From Proteiniclasticum sediminis (lineage in GTDB: Bacteria; Bacillota; Clostridia; Clostridiales; Clostridiaceae), in contig NZ_JAGSCS010000018.1 of NCBI RefSeq assembly GCF_018128025.1, positions 1 to 56,000 on the forward strand: 56,000 nucleotides of DNA. Reading direction: 5' to 3'. Below are positions 33,156 through 41,249 of the stretch, in pieces. Below the pieces are notes generated by a model. That model saw nothing but the letters and a program-made list of their open reading frames with translations. It was not told the origin of the DNA and made no database searches. The position numbers and the translations under genes are program-made. Position 1 is the first letter of the stretch; each line of letters begins with the position of its first letter.

Positions 33156-33371
33156 ATGAAAAAGAATACCCTGCAACTGGATACCCTTACCTGCCCCAGC
33201 TGCGTACTGAAGATCGAATCAGCCCTGAAGCGCCTGGACGGCGTGGAAAGCGTCGATGTCCTCTTTAACGCCAGCAAAGTGAAAGTCCAGTACGACGAAA
33301 GCCGTCAGAGCACCGACTCGCTGAAAAGCACCGTCACCGCCCTGGGCTATGATGTCCTGGCGGTGAAATAG
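33156..33371 (+). CDS. Heavy-metal-associated (HMA) domain protein
   Basis: 71 residues making one ferredoxin-like HMA domain. The metal-binding loop is LTCPSCVLKIE (Cys13, Cys16), where CopZ-like proteins have MxCxxC; here the residue before the first Cys is Thr. The end GYDVLAVK is typical. It may carry copper or another soft metal, but no P-type ATPase or CsoR gene is near. ATG at 33156 follows GAGGAG. Confidence 0.85.
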   Translation: MKKNTLQLDTLTCPSCVLKIESALKRLDGVESVDVLFNASKVKVQYDESRQSTDSLKSTVTALGYDVLAVK

Positions 33372-33438
33372 ACCAGGGACCATCAAGAAGGATGAGGTTA
33401 TGGATTCCGAGGGTCCCCCTATAGGAAATCTTTAACAC

Positions 33439-33477
33439 CCAAAAGCACTGCGGAGAAAGGTCTCCCGGTGCTTTTGG
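33439..33477. terminator. Hairpin after the HMA gene
   Basis: A 10-bp stem (33439-33448 with 33468-33477) with an inner AGA/TCT pairing. No T run follows, so it may be weak. Confidence 0.45.
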
Positions 33478-33577
33478 CGTTGAAGCCTGTTATGCCCCAA
33501 AGGAAGGGGCTTCCCGCAAAAAAAATCTCTACCCGGGATGGGACTTCCCCCAAATAATGGATCAAGGAGGATGGAAA

Positions 33578-33943
33578 ATGAACCTGAAGGAAAAAGCCAA
33601 GGGGCTAAAGCGGGATATTCCCGCAGTGTTTCTCGCGCTGAAGAAGAGAGAAACCCCCTGGTATGCCAAAGTCATAGCCTTTTTGACCGTGGGTTATGCC
33701 CTCTCTCCCTTAGACCTGATCCCGGATTTAATCCCGGTACTGGGATATTTGGATGATCTCCTGATTCTGCCGCTCATGGTGGCCTTCACCATCCGCCTCA
33801 TTCCGAAAGAAGTCATGAAGGGGTGCCGGGAAGAAGCGGTCACCCTCTGGGTTTCGGGGAAACCGAAAAAATGGTACTACGCCCTGCCGGTGGTTCTCCT
33901 CTGGCTCCTTCTTCTGGGCTTTCTCCTGCGAAAACTGCGCTGA
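33578..33943 (+). CDS. DUF1232 (YkvA-like) membrane protein
   Basis: 121 residues. The DUF1232 core is present: TPWYAKVIAFLTVGYALSP, then DLIPDLIPVLGYLDDLLILPL (split in two membrane-associated helices). A further membrane segment lies at about 98-116. Role unknown. Ribosome site AAGGAGG at 33564; a clear terminator follows at 33970. Confidence 0.85.
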   Translation: MNLKEKAKGLKRDIPAVFLALKKRETPWYAKVIAFLTVGYALSPLDLIPDLIPVLGYLDDLLILPLMVAFTIRLIPKEVMKGCREEAVTLWVSGKPKKWYYALPVVLLWLLLLGFLLRKLR

Positions 33944-33969
33944 TGTCCATCATCTCCCCAGTCCAAGAC

Positions 33970-34004
33970 AAGGCTTTCCCTTAAGGGGAGCCTTCTTTTT
34001 TTTT
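33970..34004 (+). terminator. Terminator of the DUF1232 gene
   Basis: AAGGCT/AGCCTT stem with an inner CCCTTAAGGG core and a nine-base T run. Confidence 0.85.
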
Positions 34005-34095
34005 CCTGCCTTGCCCCGGCGTTCATCATCTTGTATGATTTGACTAAGAACGGCATAAGACGGGACCCCGAGGGTCCGGTCTGAAGGGGAACACC

Positions 34096-34419
34096 ATGAA
34101 GGAATTGGAGAAAGAAAGTTTTGCCATCATCGCCCATACGGGAGAAGCCCGGTCAGCCTACCAGGAGGCCGTGCGGGCAGCCAAGAGCGGAGACTTTGAG
34201 GCCGCGGAAAAGCTCCTCAAAGAAGGCGAAGAGGCTCTTCTCGCCGGCCATATCGTCCACGGAAAAATCCTTGCCCGGGAAGGGACCCCGGAGCGCGCTG
34301 TGGTGGACCTGCTTCTGGTCCATGCGGAGGATCAGCTCATGAATGCGGAGACCTTCCGCTTCATGGCCCGGGAAATGGTGGAAATCCATCAGAAACTCGC
34401 CGGGGAGGGGAAGCTGTGA
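34096..34419 (+). CDS. PTS lactose/cellobiose-type EIIA protein
   Basis: 107 residues of three helices, as in LacF/CelC. IAHTGEARSAYQEA in helix 1 and VDLLLVHAEDQLMNAETF in helix 3 with the phospho-accepting His (about residue 77) match the family. It takes phosphate from HPr and gives it to an EIIB, but no EIIB or EIIC gene is near. The stop overlaps the GTG of the GntR-type regulator, so it may instead signal sugar state to that regulator or serve a distant permease. Confidence 0.88.
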   Translation: MKELEKESFAIIAHTGEARSAYQEAVRAAKSGDFEAAEKLLKEGEEALLAGHIVHGKILAREGTPERAVVDLLLVHAEDQLMNAETFRFMAREMVEIHQKLAGEGKL

Positions 34420-35123
34420 GCATCAAGTACAAGGATATCAGCAATCGGCTGGAGGAAGAAATCCTCCAGGGGATCTACGATAAGGGGGACAAGCTGCCCA
34501 CGGAGGAAAAGCTCGCCGCCCGCCATGGGGTTTCCCGGAACACCATCCGAAAGGCACTGGAGATCCTCGTCCGCAAAGGACTCATCATTTCCATCCAGGG
34601 CAGCGGGGTCTTTCTTCGCCATGCCACGCCCCAGGGAGCACTGAATCTGGAGGACTTCAACGGCCTCACGGAAAGTTTCTCTGGCCAGGAGGTCACCTCC
34701 GAGGTGCTGGAGCTGAAGCTCATCCGGGCCGATGAAAAGCTCTCCTTGGCCATGGGCTGTCGGCTGGGGGCCCCCATCTACTTCGTGAAGCGCATGCGCC
34801 GCATCGATGGCGTTCCCTACGTGGTGGAGTATGCCTACCACAACCAGGAGCACATCCCCTACCTGGATGAGAAGATCGCCGCCGGTTCCATCTTCCGCTA
34901 CATCCGGGAGGAGCTGGGCAAGGAAATCGGCTATCTGGACCGGGAGATCAGCGCCGCCAAGCTGGGGGAGGAGGATGCCCGTCTTCTGGGCCTCCAGGCT
35001 GGGGATCCGGCCCTCATCTCCACCAACCGGGGATTTCTCAAAAATGGGGAAATCTTTGATTATTCCGTGGATATTCACCACTATCAAACCACCCGATTTT
35101 TGAAGCTGTCCGATTACCGGTGA
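34416..35123 (+). CDS. GntR-family regulator with UTRA domain
   Basis: 235 residues. The N-terminal winged helix reads LPTEEKLAARHGVSRNTIRKAL followed by the wing IISIQGSGVFLR; the UTRA ligand-binding domain starts near residue 75 and contains YFVKRMRRIDGVPYVVEYAY. UTRA domains bind sugar phosphates or similar. GTG start overlapping the EIIA stop (GTGA), with GGGGAGGGG upstream. Likely controls a sugar operon elsewhere, or this pair. Confidence 0.9.
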   Translation: MSIKYKDISNRLEEEILQGIYDKGDKLPTEEKLAARHGVSRNTIRKALEILVRKGLIISIQGSGVFLRHATPQGALNLEDFNGLTESFSGQEVTSEVLELKLIRADEKLSLAMGCRLGAPIYFVKRMRRIDGVPYVVEYAYHNQEHIPYLDEKIAAGSIFRYIREELGKEIGYLDREISAAKLGEEDARLLGLQAGDPALISTNRGFLKNGEIFDYSVDIHHYQTTRFLKLSDYR

Positions 35124-35162
35124 AGGAAGAAGGAAAACAAGCCAGAAAAGTCAGGATTAAGA

Positions 35163-35204
35163 AATGTGCCCGAGAAAAAGCCAAGGCTTTATCTCGGGCA
35201 CATT
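35163..35204. terminator. Convergent terminator, GntR gene / ABC permease gene
   Basis: A 13-bp stem (35163-35175 with 35192-35204), extended by AAAGCC/GGCTTT. Confidence 0.8.
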
Positions 35205-35223
35205 GGATTTCCTAGGTTTTTTA

Positions 35224-36048
35224 CTAAATGCTCATGTCCCGCTGGGTATACGTCTTAAAAGCCAGGGCGAGAAGGGCTCCGGCGAAGATGAGGGTCAGGA
35301 GGGCATAGAGCAGGGGAAGCTTTGCCGTGTCCACCACCTCTGCCATGGGGAAATAGCGAAGAGGGGTGAGGAGCCGAAGAAGTCCCGGTTCTTCCAGAAG
35401 GTCTGTGAAGACGGAGAGGGCGTAGGCGAAAAATACCGCGCCTAAAGTCAGCCCCTGGGCCTGCCGTGGTTTTTTCAGGGCGCTGGCCGAAAAGATTCCC
35501 AGGGCCAGGTAGAGGAGCATGAGGAGGAAAAGCCCCAGGGATTCTATGCTCAGGATCCTCGTGACCTGGGCCTCAGGCACATAGAACCAGAGGGTATAGC
35601 GGCTGATGCCGTAAAGGATCAGGGAGAGGAGGAGAAGAAGAAGCATCCCGGCCAGAAGCTTTGTGGCCAGGAGGTTTTTGCGGGACCTCGGTTTCACCAG
35701 AAGAAACTCGGAGGTTTTGCCCAGCTCCTCCTTGGCCACCAAGCGAGAGCCCAGCATGGCGGCATAGATGACGCCCCCCAGGACCACATAGTTCATGAGG
35801 ATGCCGTGATAGCCCTGGGCGGTGGAAAGATCCAGATCCGAGAATCCGAAGACCGCCAGGAGCACCCGGGGCATAGCCTCCATGAAACTGGAGAGGTCCC
35901 CCATATCGGTGCCCATGAAGGAGTATTCGCTCATGCCCCAGAAGATCAGGGCGCCGAGGGAGAGGGTCCACAGGAGGAGGCCCTTGGCTTCCACCCGAAG
36001 TTCCCGGAGAAAAAGACTGGTGCTAAACGTTCGTGGAGACTTAGGCAT
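35224..36048 (-). CDS. ABC-2 type exporter permease (second subunit)
   Basis: 274 residues with six membrane segments. The cytosolic loop RLVAKEELGKTSEFLLVKPRSR before the third segment is the ABC-2 coupling loop, and it is matched in the neighbouring permease (EISGKTADFLLTKPRRR). Last gene of the six-gene minus-strand run. ATG at 36048 overlaps the end of the other permease gene by 8 bases, with AAAGGAGGG upstream. Confidence 0.85.
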   Translation of the reverse strand: MPKSPRTFSTSLFLRELRVEAKGLLLWTLSLGALIFWGMSEYSFMGTDMGDLSSFMEAMPRVLLAVFGFSDLDLSTAQGYHGILMNYVVLGGVIYAAMLGSRLVAKEELGKTSEFLLVKPRSRKNLLATKLLAGMLLLLLLSLILYGISRYTLWFYVPEAQVTRILSIESLGLFLLMLLYLALGIFSASALKKPRQAQGLTLGAVFFAYALSVFTDLLEEPGLLRLLTPLRYFPMAEVVDTAKLPLLYALLTLIFAGALLALAFKTYTQRDMSI

Positions 36049-36835
36049 GGATCTCCCTCCTTTCCAGCAGGGCATAGGCAGCGCCGGTGAAGAAGACCGT
36101 GAGGAGGAGGGACAGGAGAAGGTGCGGTCCGTCCAGATGGCGATTCTCCAAAATCGGCATCAGTTCAAAATACCGAAAGGGGGTGAACCAGGTGAGGTAG
36201 GCCTTGTCCAGGATCTGGCTCACCATGGCCAGGGCGAAGAAGCCAAATACTGTGGACAGGGCTAAGGAGACCGTGAACCGAATTTTTCGAAGGAGCACCC
36301 CCAAAAATGCGCCAAAGGCATAGAAGAGAAGACTTAAGAGAAACCCTGCCAGCTGCAGAAGAAGGAGGAGCCGAAGATCCCGGGGGCCTTCCTTCAGCAG
36401 GGCTTCCGCCAGGGTTGCCGTGAGGAGAAGGAAGAGATTGGTGACCAGGAGGATGGACAATCCACTGAGGAGCTTTGGGGTGAAAAGGGCAAAACGCCGC
36501 CGGGGTTTCGTCAGGAGAAAGTCTGCGGTTTTTCCGCTGATCTCCTTCCCCAGGAGACGAAGGCCCAGATTCATGGCCAGAACCGCCAAGGCGAGAAACA
36601 GATAAAGATCCACATAGGACAGGAACCCCTCAAAGGTGAGGAGAAGCTTGGCATTGATCGATAAGGCCGCCAAAAGCTCCGGGGGATACCCCTCCAGAAT
36701 CTTCAGGTAAGCATCCCCTTCCTTGGCCATGGCCGGATACATGAGGAGAAAGAGAAAGAGGGTGCCGCAAAGGGAGAGGATCCAGAGGAGCGCTGCGCGC
36801 CGGTTCTTCCGGAGCTCATGCCAGAAAATATTCAT
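36041..36835 (-). CDS. ABC-2 type exporter permease (first subunit)
   Basis: 264 residues with six membrane segments and the coupling loop EISGKTADFLLTKPRRRF. It is a paralogue of the next gene, so the exporter is likely a heterodimer with two copies of the ATPase. Start overlaps the ATPase stop (ATGA). Substrate unknown. Confidence 0.85.
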   Translation of the reverse strand: MNIFWHELRKNRRAALLWILSLCGTLFLFLLMYPAMAKEGDAYLKILEGYPPELLAALSINAKLLLTFEGFLSYVDLYLFLALAVLAMNLGLRLLGKEISGKTADFLLTKPRRRFALFTPKLLSGLSILLVTNLFLLLTATLAEALLKEGPRDLRLLLLLQLAGFLLSLLFYAFGAFLGVLLRKIRFTVSLALSTVFGFFALAMVSQILDKAYLTWFTPFRYFELMPILENRHLDGPHLLLSLLLTVFFTGAAYALLERREIHA

Positions 36836-37722
36836 TTTTGGTCCTCCTTCTCGTAGTAGTGGAGGAAGACCTCCTCCAGACTGGGCTCCTCAATGAGCAT
36901 GTCCCGAAGGGGAGCCTGGGCTAAAAAGGGCAGGATGCGGCTCATGTCCCCCTTGTAGATGAAGCTCACCGTGTGGTTTTCCCGGGTCACATGGGTGATG
37001 CCTTCCACCGCCAGAAGCTCCTCCAGGGACCCTTCTTTGGTCTCCAGAGTAAAGCGCCGGTAGGACTCATCCCGGAGATTATTGATCTCGTCCAGCTTCA
37101 CCAGATGACCCTCCCGAAGGATCGCCACCCGGTGGCAAAGCTTCTGGACTTCACTGAGGATGTGGGAGGAGAAGAAGATGGTTTTCCCCCGCTCATTCTC
37201 TTCCTTCAGGAGGTGGAAAAACTTCTGCTGCATGAGGGGATCCAGACCGCTGGTGGGTTCATCCAGGATGATGAGCCGCGGGTCGTGGAGAAGGCCCTGG
37301 ACGATGCCCACTTTCTTCCGGTTGCCGTAGGAGAGGTCTTCGATCTTTCGGCTAAGATCCAGCTCCAAAAGCTCCGACAGCTCCGCGATGCGCTTTTTGC
37401 AGTCCTTCTTGTAGAAGGAGGCGGAGTAGGCCAGAAGCTCGCCCACCTTCATCTCCTCATAGTAGTACACCTCCGAGGGAAGATACCCGATGTCCTCGGC
37501 AATGAGGGCAGCATCCTTTCGGGAATCTTTCCCGAAGATTTCAATGGAGCCTTTTGTGGGGGCGATGAGGTTCAGCATGGTCCGGATGGTGGTGGATTTA
37601 CCGGCCCCGTTGGGACCGATGAAGCCGAAAATCTCCCCTTCCTTCACGGAGAAGCTGAGATCTTCCACGCCGCGGTGTTTGCCGTAGTATTTGGTCAGGC
37701 CGTTGATTTCGATGATGTTCAT
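36832..37722 (-). CDS. ABC exporter ATPase
   Basis: 296 residues. Walker A IGPNGAGKST (35-44), signature LSYGNRKKVGIVQ, Walker B LIILDEPTSGLDP, switch His in FFSSHILSEV. The C-terminal 80 residues match the bacitracin/Nod-type exporters (CcmA-like). With the two permeases it forms a drug, peptide or lipid exporter; the substrate is unknown. ATG at 37722 follows GGGAGGCGCC. Confidence 0.92.
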   Translation of the reverse strand: MNIIEINGLTKYYGKHRGVEDLSFSVKEGEIFGFIGPNGAGKSTTIRTMLNLIAPTKGSIEIFGKDSRKDAALIAEDIGYLPSEVYYYEEMKVGELLAYSASFYKKDCKKRIAELSELLELDLSRKIEDLSYGNRKKVGIVQGLLHDPRLIILDEPTSGLDPLMQQKFFHLLKEENERGKTIFFSSHILSEVQKLCHRVAILREGHLVKLDEINNLRDESYRRFTLETKEGSLEELLAVEGITHVTRENHTVSFIYKGDMSRILPFLAQAPLRDMLIEEPSLEEVFLHYYEKEDQK

Positions 37723-37763
37723 GGGGCGCCTCCCTAAAGACGGTGGACAGAGGAGTGCGGGCA

Positions 37764-39434
37764 CTATTCGGGAATGTAGGTGCTACTTTGGGCATAGCGG
37801 TCCTTCAGCTGAAGAAGGGCGCTGTGGAGGAGCTTTTTGCTCTTGTTGCGCATGACCAGGGTGAGGATCAGTTCATTGGCTAACTTTTCCTGGCCGTAGA
37901 CGTAGAGCTTTTCCACGAGATCGGCGATGTGCTCGTAGTCCTTGCGGCCGGTGAGGTGCTGAGCCCGGCTTTCAATGTGGGCCGACAGGAGCTTTGCCGC
38001 TTCCTGGCCGTATTCGGGATTGAGGAAGGCGTAATGCTCCACAATGAGCTCTGGGTTGTCTTCCAGGAACTCCAGGAGCCTGCGCTTGTCCTTTTCCTCC
38101 AGGAGGATCCGCTTGTAGATGCCTTTGGTGTTCTTTTGCAGTTCCTCATCCATGATGAGGCGTTCATAGACCCCGGGCCAGTCGTGGGGACTGATGGATC
38201 GCTTGAGGTCGGCATAGGCTTTGTACTCCCCCAGCTGCAGGAGCCTGCGGGAGGCGGCGATATAGCTTTCCTGATCCTGGAGGAGCTTGCGGATTCCCGC
38301 CTCGAGGGTCAGCCAGCGGATGAGTTCATCCCAGTTCTTGCCCGACCTTTCCACCCCTTCCCGGACGATGAGAAGGGCTTCGTGAAGCTTTCCCCGGCCC
38401 AGGAGGGACTCCGCTTCCATGAAGCGGAAGTCGGTGACCTGGGGGTTTTCCCGGCGAAGCTCCAGGGCTTCTTCGGCCTTGCCGATCATCATGAGGAGCT
38501 CATATTCTAAGAAGAGGAGATTGTTTCGGTCGTGGGGAAGAAGACCTTCCTCCTCGTAGACGAGAAGCAGGGTCTCGTAGAAGTGGTCAAAATCCGTTTC
38601 CGTGGTGATGTAGCTCTTCATGATCCGAAGAAGCGTGGTCACTTCGCTGAGGTCCTTCAGGTTCTGGCAGATCCGCCGAAGCTCCCGGAAGAGGAGCTGG
38701 CTTTCCCGGGCAGTGTACTTCTTCTCCGCCAAGGGGATCAGGGCTTCTTCATAGATTTTCAGGTAATGGGCATTGAAGAGCAGCTGGTCATAGCCCTTGT
38801 GAGGAAGGCTCACCATTTCAAAAAGCAGAAGGTAGAGGAGAACGCCCCGGAGGTAGTTCCGTTCCTTCACCGCCTGGCGGGCGTCCTCATGCGTTGAGAG
38901 GAGGAGATTGAAATACTTCACGAAGGATTCCCGGGGGGAGCGGGTTTTCAGCGCCGAATAGGCGGAAAGGAGCTCATCCCGGGTATTCTGGAGATGCTCC
39001 TCATCGGTGGTGCTGATGAAGCTCTTGCGGATGATCACGGGAATATCCTTATAGTAGCTGCGAAGAGAAAGGATGAAGGCGATGAGCTCCTCCTTCTCCG
39101 CCCCTTCCAGGATTTCCTTAAGGCTGCTTTTGCTGCTCTTCAGGGAGGCCTTGGGGGTCTTGGGCAAAGGGACTTCCTTCCCGGGGAGGTCCTTTTGCAG
39201 GAGAAGGGCCAGAACATGGGGACAGAGGGTTTCCGCATGACAGGTGCAGGAATAGTGGAGAATCTCCTCCCCCTCCAGCTGGATCTTCTGCCGGTAGTCT
39301 TTTCCGTCGCTGATCACGGCGCTGAGGACGCCCCCGCTGAAGAGCCTTTTTTTCACGTGGCCCTCCTGTAGGAGCTTCATGGCTTTCAATTTGGGAAGTT
39401 CCGGGGACTGGTCAATGAGGGTTTGTCTGTTCAT
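37764..39434 (-). CDS. SWIM zinc-finger protein
   Basis: 556 residues. Near residue 60 the SWIM motif reads HYSCTCHAETLCPHVLALLL, with the CxCxnCxH zinc ligands. The rest (about 90-556) is nearly all helical, rich in Leu, Glu and Tyr, with repeated paired helices suggesting a TPR- or solenoid-like scaffold. SWIM domains bind DNA or proteins. It sits between a small membrane protein and the ABC exporter in one operon. ATG at 39434 follows AAAGGAGG. Function unknown. Confidence 0.85.
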   Translation of the reverse strand: MNRQTLIDQSPELPKLKAMKLLQEGHVKKRLFSGGVLSAVISDGKDYRQKIQLEGEEILHYSCTCHAETLCPHVLALLLQKDLPGKEVPLPKTPKASLKSSKSSLKEILEGAEKEELIAFILSLRSYYKDIPVIIRKSFISTTDEEHLQNTRDELLSAYSALKTRSPRESFVKYFNLLLSTHEDARQAVKERNYLRGVLLYLLLFEMVSLPHKGYDQLLFNAHYLKIYEEALIPLAEKKYTARESQLLFRELRRICQNLKDLSEVTTLLRIMKSYITTETDFDHFYETLLLVYEEEGLLPHDRNNLLFLEYELLMMIGKAEEALELRRENPQVTDFRFMEAESLLGRGKLHEALLIVREGVERSGKNWDELIRWLTLEAGIRKLLQDQESYIAASRRLLQLGEYKAYADLKRSISPHDWPGVYERLIMDEELQKNTKGIYKRILLEEKDKRRLLEFLEDNPELIVEHYAFLNPEYGQEAAKLLSAHIESRAQHLTGRKDYEHIADLVEKLYVYGQEKLANELILTLVMRNKSKKLLHSALLQLKDRYAQSSTYIPE

Positions 39435-39456
39435 GAAGACCTCCTTTGCGATGGTG

Positions 39457-39840
39457 CTACAGGGCAGGAATGGGGAGGAAGGTGAGATAAATGGAATAGA
39501 GAAGAAGTGCCCCCAGGAGGTTGAAGAGAAGCATGATCCATACTTTCTCCTCATTTTTCCCCGTGGTCAGGGCGATGAGGTAGAGCACATCCTCCATGGC
39601 CAGGATAAAGAGCAGAATGTAGATGACATAGTACGTGCGAAAATACGTGGATCCGATGAAGGGGAGAAAGAGCCAGGGCAGGATCCAGGCCAGGGAAAAG
39701 CGGTTGAAGAGGCGCATGCCGTTTTGCTCCTTCCGCCAGATTCGGTTGAGTTTATAGGTCATCTTGGAGCCCAGGTGCAGGGTGGACCAGAAGACCACCA
39801 CCACAAGGGTGAGGAAGAGACCCAGCACGTAGGCCGTCAT
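39457..39840 (-). CDS. Membrane protein of unknown function
   Basis: 127 residues with four membrane segments (about 3-21, 46-62, 67-88 and 101-121). A basic loop (KLNRIWRKEQNGMRLFNRF) separates the first two. The start overlaps the methyltransferase stop (ATGA), and the SWIM gene starts 22 bases after its end, so it is firmly within this operon. Confidence 0.75.
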   Translation of the reverse strand: MTAYVLGLFLTLVVVVFWSTLHLGSKMTYKLNRIWRKEQNGMRLFNRFSLAWILPWLFLPFIGSTYFRTYYVIYILLFILAMEDVLYLIALTTGKNEEKVWIMLLFNLLGALLLYSIYLTFLPIPAL

Positions 39841-41036
39841 GGAAGCACGTCCAGATCATGAAGATTTCCGTAGGTGTACTGATCCAGGTGGTAGCGGAAG
39901 GCAGGGTAAATGCCTAAGGCGCGGATCAGGTCTTCCGCTTCCTTCCTGGAGGCCTCATTGGGCTTTCCCGTGCGGAGGGCTCGGATCATGAGGTTTTTCG
40001 GCGTTTCCAGGGGAGAAATGTATTCCACGATGGACACCTCATAGCCATGCTCCTCCAGGAGCAGTCCCCGGAGTCCGTCCGTGAGGGTATCCGCCATGCG
40101 GGCCTTCAGGATGCCGTGCTTCAGGATGCCCTCAAAGGGGGCATAGTGGTAGGTGCGGAGCATCTCCTTGTGGCAGCAGGGCACCGCCACGATGAAGTCC
40201 GCCTCCTTGGCCACGCCGAAGGCCAGGGCCATGTCCGTGGCTGTATCGCAGGCGTGGAGAGAGAGCACCACATTGATCTTCCGATCCGACTGGAAGTCCT
40301 TCACGTCCATGGCATGGAACTCCATATTCCGGTAGCCCAGCTGCTGCTGGATGGCCCGGGAAGCCGCGATGACCCCTTCGGAGATATCGATGCCGATGAA
40401 GTGGCACTTCATGCGCTTCACTTCCGTCAGGTAGTAGTTAAGGACAAAGGAAAGGTAGCTCTTGCCGCAGCCCACATCCACAATGGTCACGGTGCTCTGG
40501 CGCTTCAGGGCTTCGAAGTTCTTTTCCAGAAGCTCCACATAGTGGTCGATCTGGTTGTATTTTCGGATTTTGTCGTTGCGGATTTTGCCGTCGGGGCTCA
40601 TGATGCCGATGGCCTTGAGGAGCTCCGGTGCCTCCGTGGCTTTGATCCAGTAGTTCCGGTTGAGGAGGGTGGAGGTTTCCTTGGCTTCCTCGCCGATTTC
40701 CGTTTTCAGCGCCTGGGTGGTCATGCCCACGTTTTTCGGCGTGGCGGTGATGATGAGGGCAGAGCCCCGCTCCTTGTAGGTGGCGGTGAGCTCCTCATAC
40801 CGGGAAGCTTCCGTGAGCACATCCGCCAGGACTTCTTTCCAGGGGAGAAGCCGGGTGACCCCGCCGAAGTTGTAGGAGAGGGTGCCTTCGCCATTGGGGA
40901 GGGCCTGTCCTTTAAAGGTCTTGAGTCCGGCTTTGAAGCGGACCTCGAAGGAGAGGAAGATGGCCTCATTGTCCGCATAGCGGCTCTCCAGGCCCAGGAA
41001 GAAGAGACGCAGTTTATCCAGGGATGTTTTATTCAT
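39837..41036 (-). CDS. SAM-dependent methyltransferase (Methyltransf_32-like)
   Basis: 399 residues. The SAM-binding motif is TIVDVGCGKSYLSFVLNYYL (about 194-213), followed by GIDIS, then SLHACDTATDMAL and VAVPCCHKEM, the combination seen in the METTL25/RRNAD1-like family. An N-terminal domain of about 150 residues precedes it and looks separate. The substrate (rRNA or protein) is unknown. ATG at 41036 follows GAAAGGATC. First gene of the six-gene operon. Confidence 0.82.
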   Translation of the reverse strand: MNKTSLDKLRLFFLGLESRYADNEAIFLSFEVRFKAGLKTFKGQALPNGEGTLSYNFGGVTRLLPWKEVLADVLTEASRYEELTATYKERGSALIITATPKNVGMTTQALKTEIGEEAKETSTLLNRNYWIKATEAPELLKAIGIMSPDGKIRNDKIRKYNQIDHYVELLEKNFEALKRQSTVTIVDVGCGKSYLSFVLNYYLTEVKRMKCHFIGIDISEGVIAASRAIQQQLGYRNMEFHAMDVKDFQSDRKINVVLSLHACDTATDMALAFGVAKEADFIVAVPCCHKEMLRTYHYAPFEGILKHGILKARMADTLTDGLRGLLLEEHGYEVSIVEYISPLETPKNLMIRALRTGKPNEASRKEAEDLIRALGIYPAFRYHLDQYTYGNLHDLDVLP

Positions 41037-41249
41037 CAGATCCGATCCTTTCTCCGCAGACAGCATTTTCCGTAAAGAGGTTCACCCCTTGGCCGCCTGC
41101 CGGATCCGGGAGGAGCCCTGGGGGCTTCCCGGCAATTTAATTTGAGCTTTGCTTCTATTTATATTATATCTCAATGGCTTATAATTATGTATAGATTATT
41201 GAGGTGGAGTCCTTGGGCCCCGCCGCAAAATAAAGAAATGGAGAGTCCC

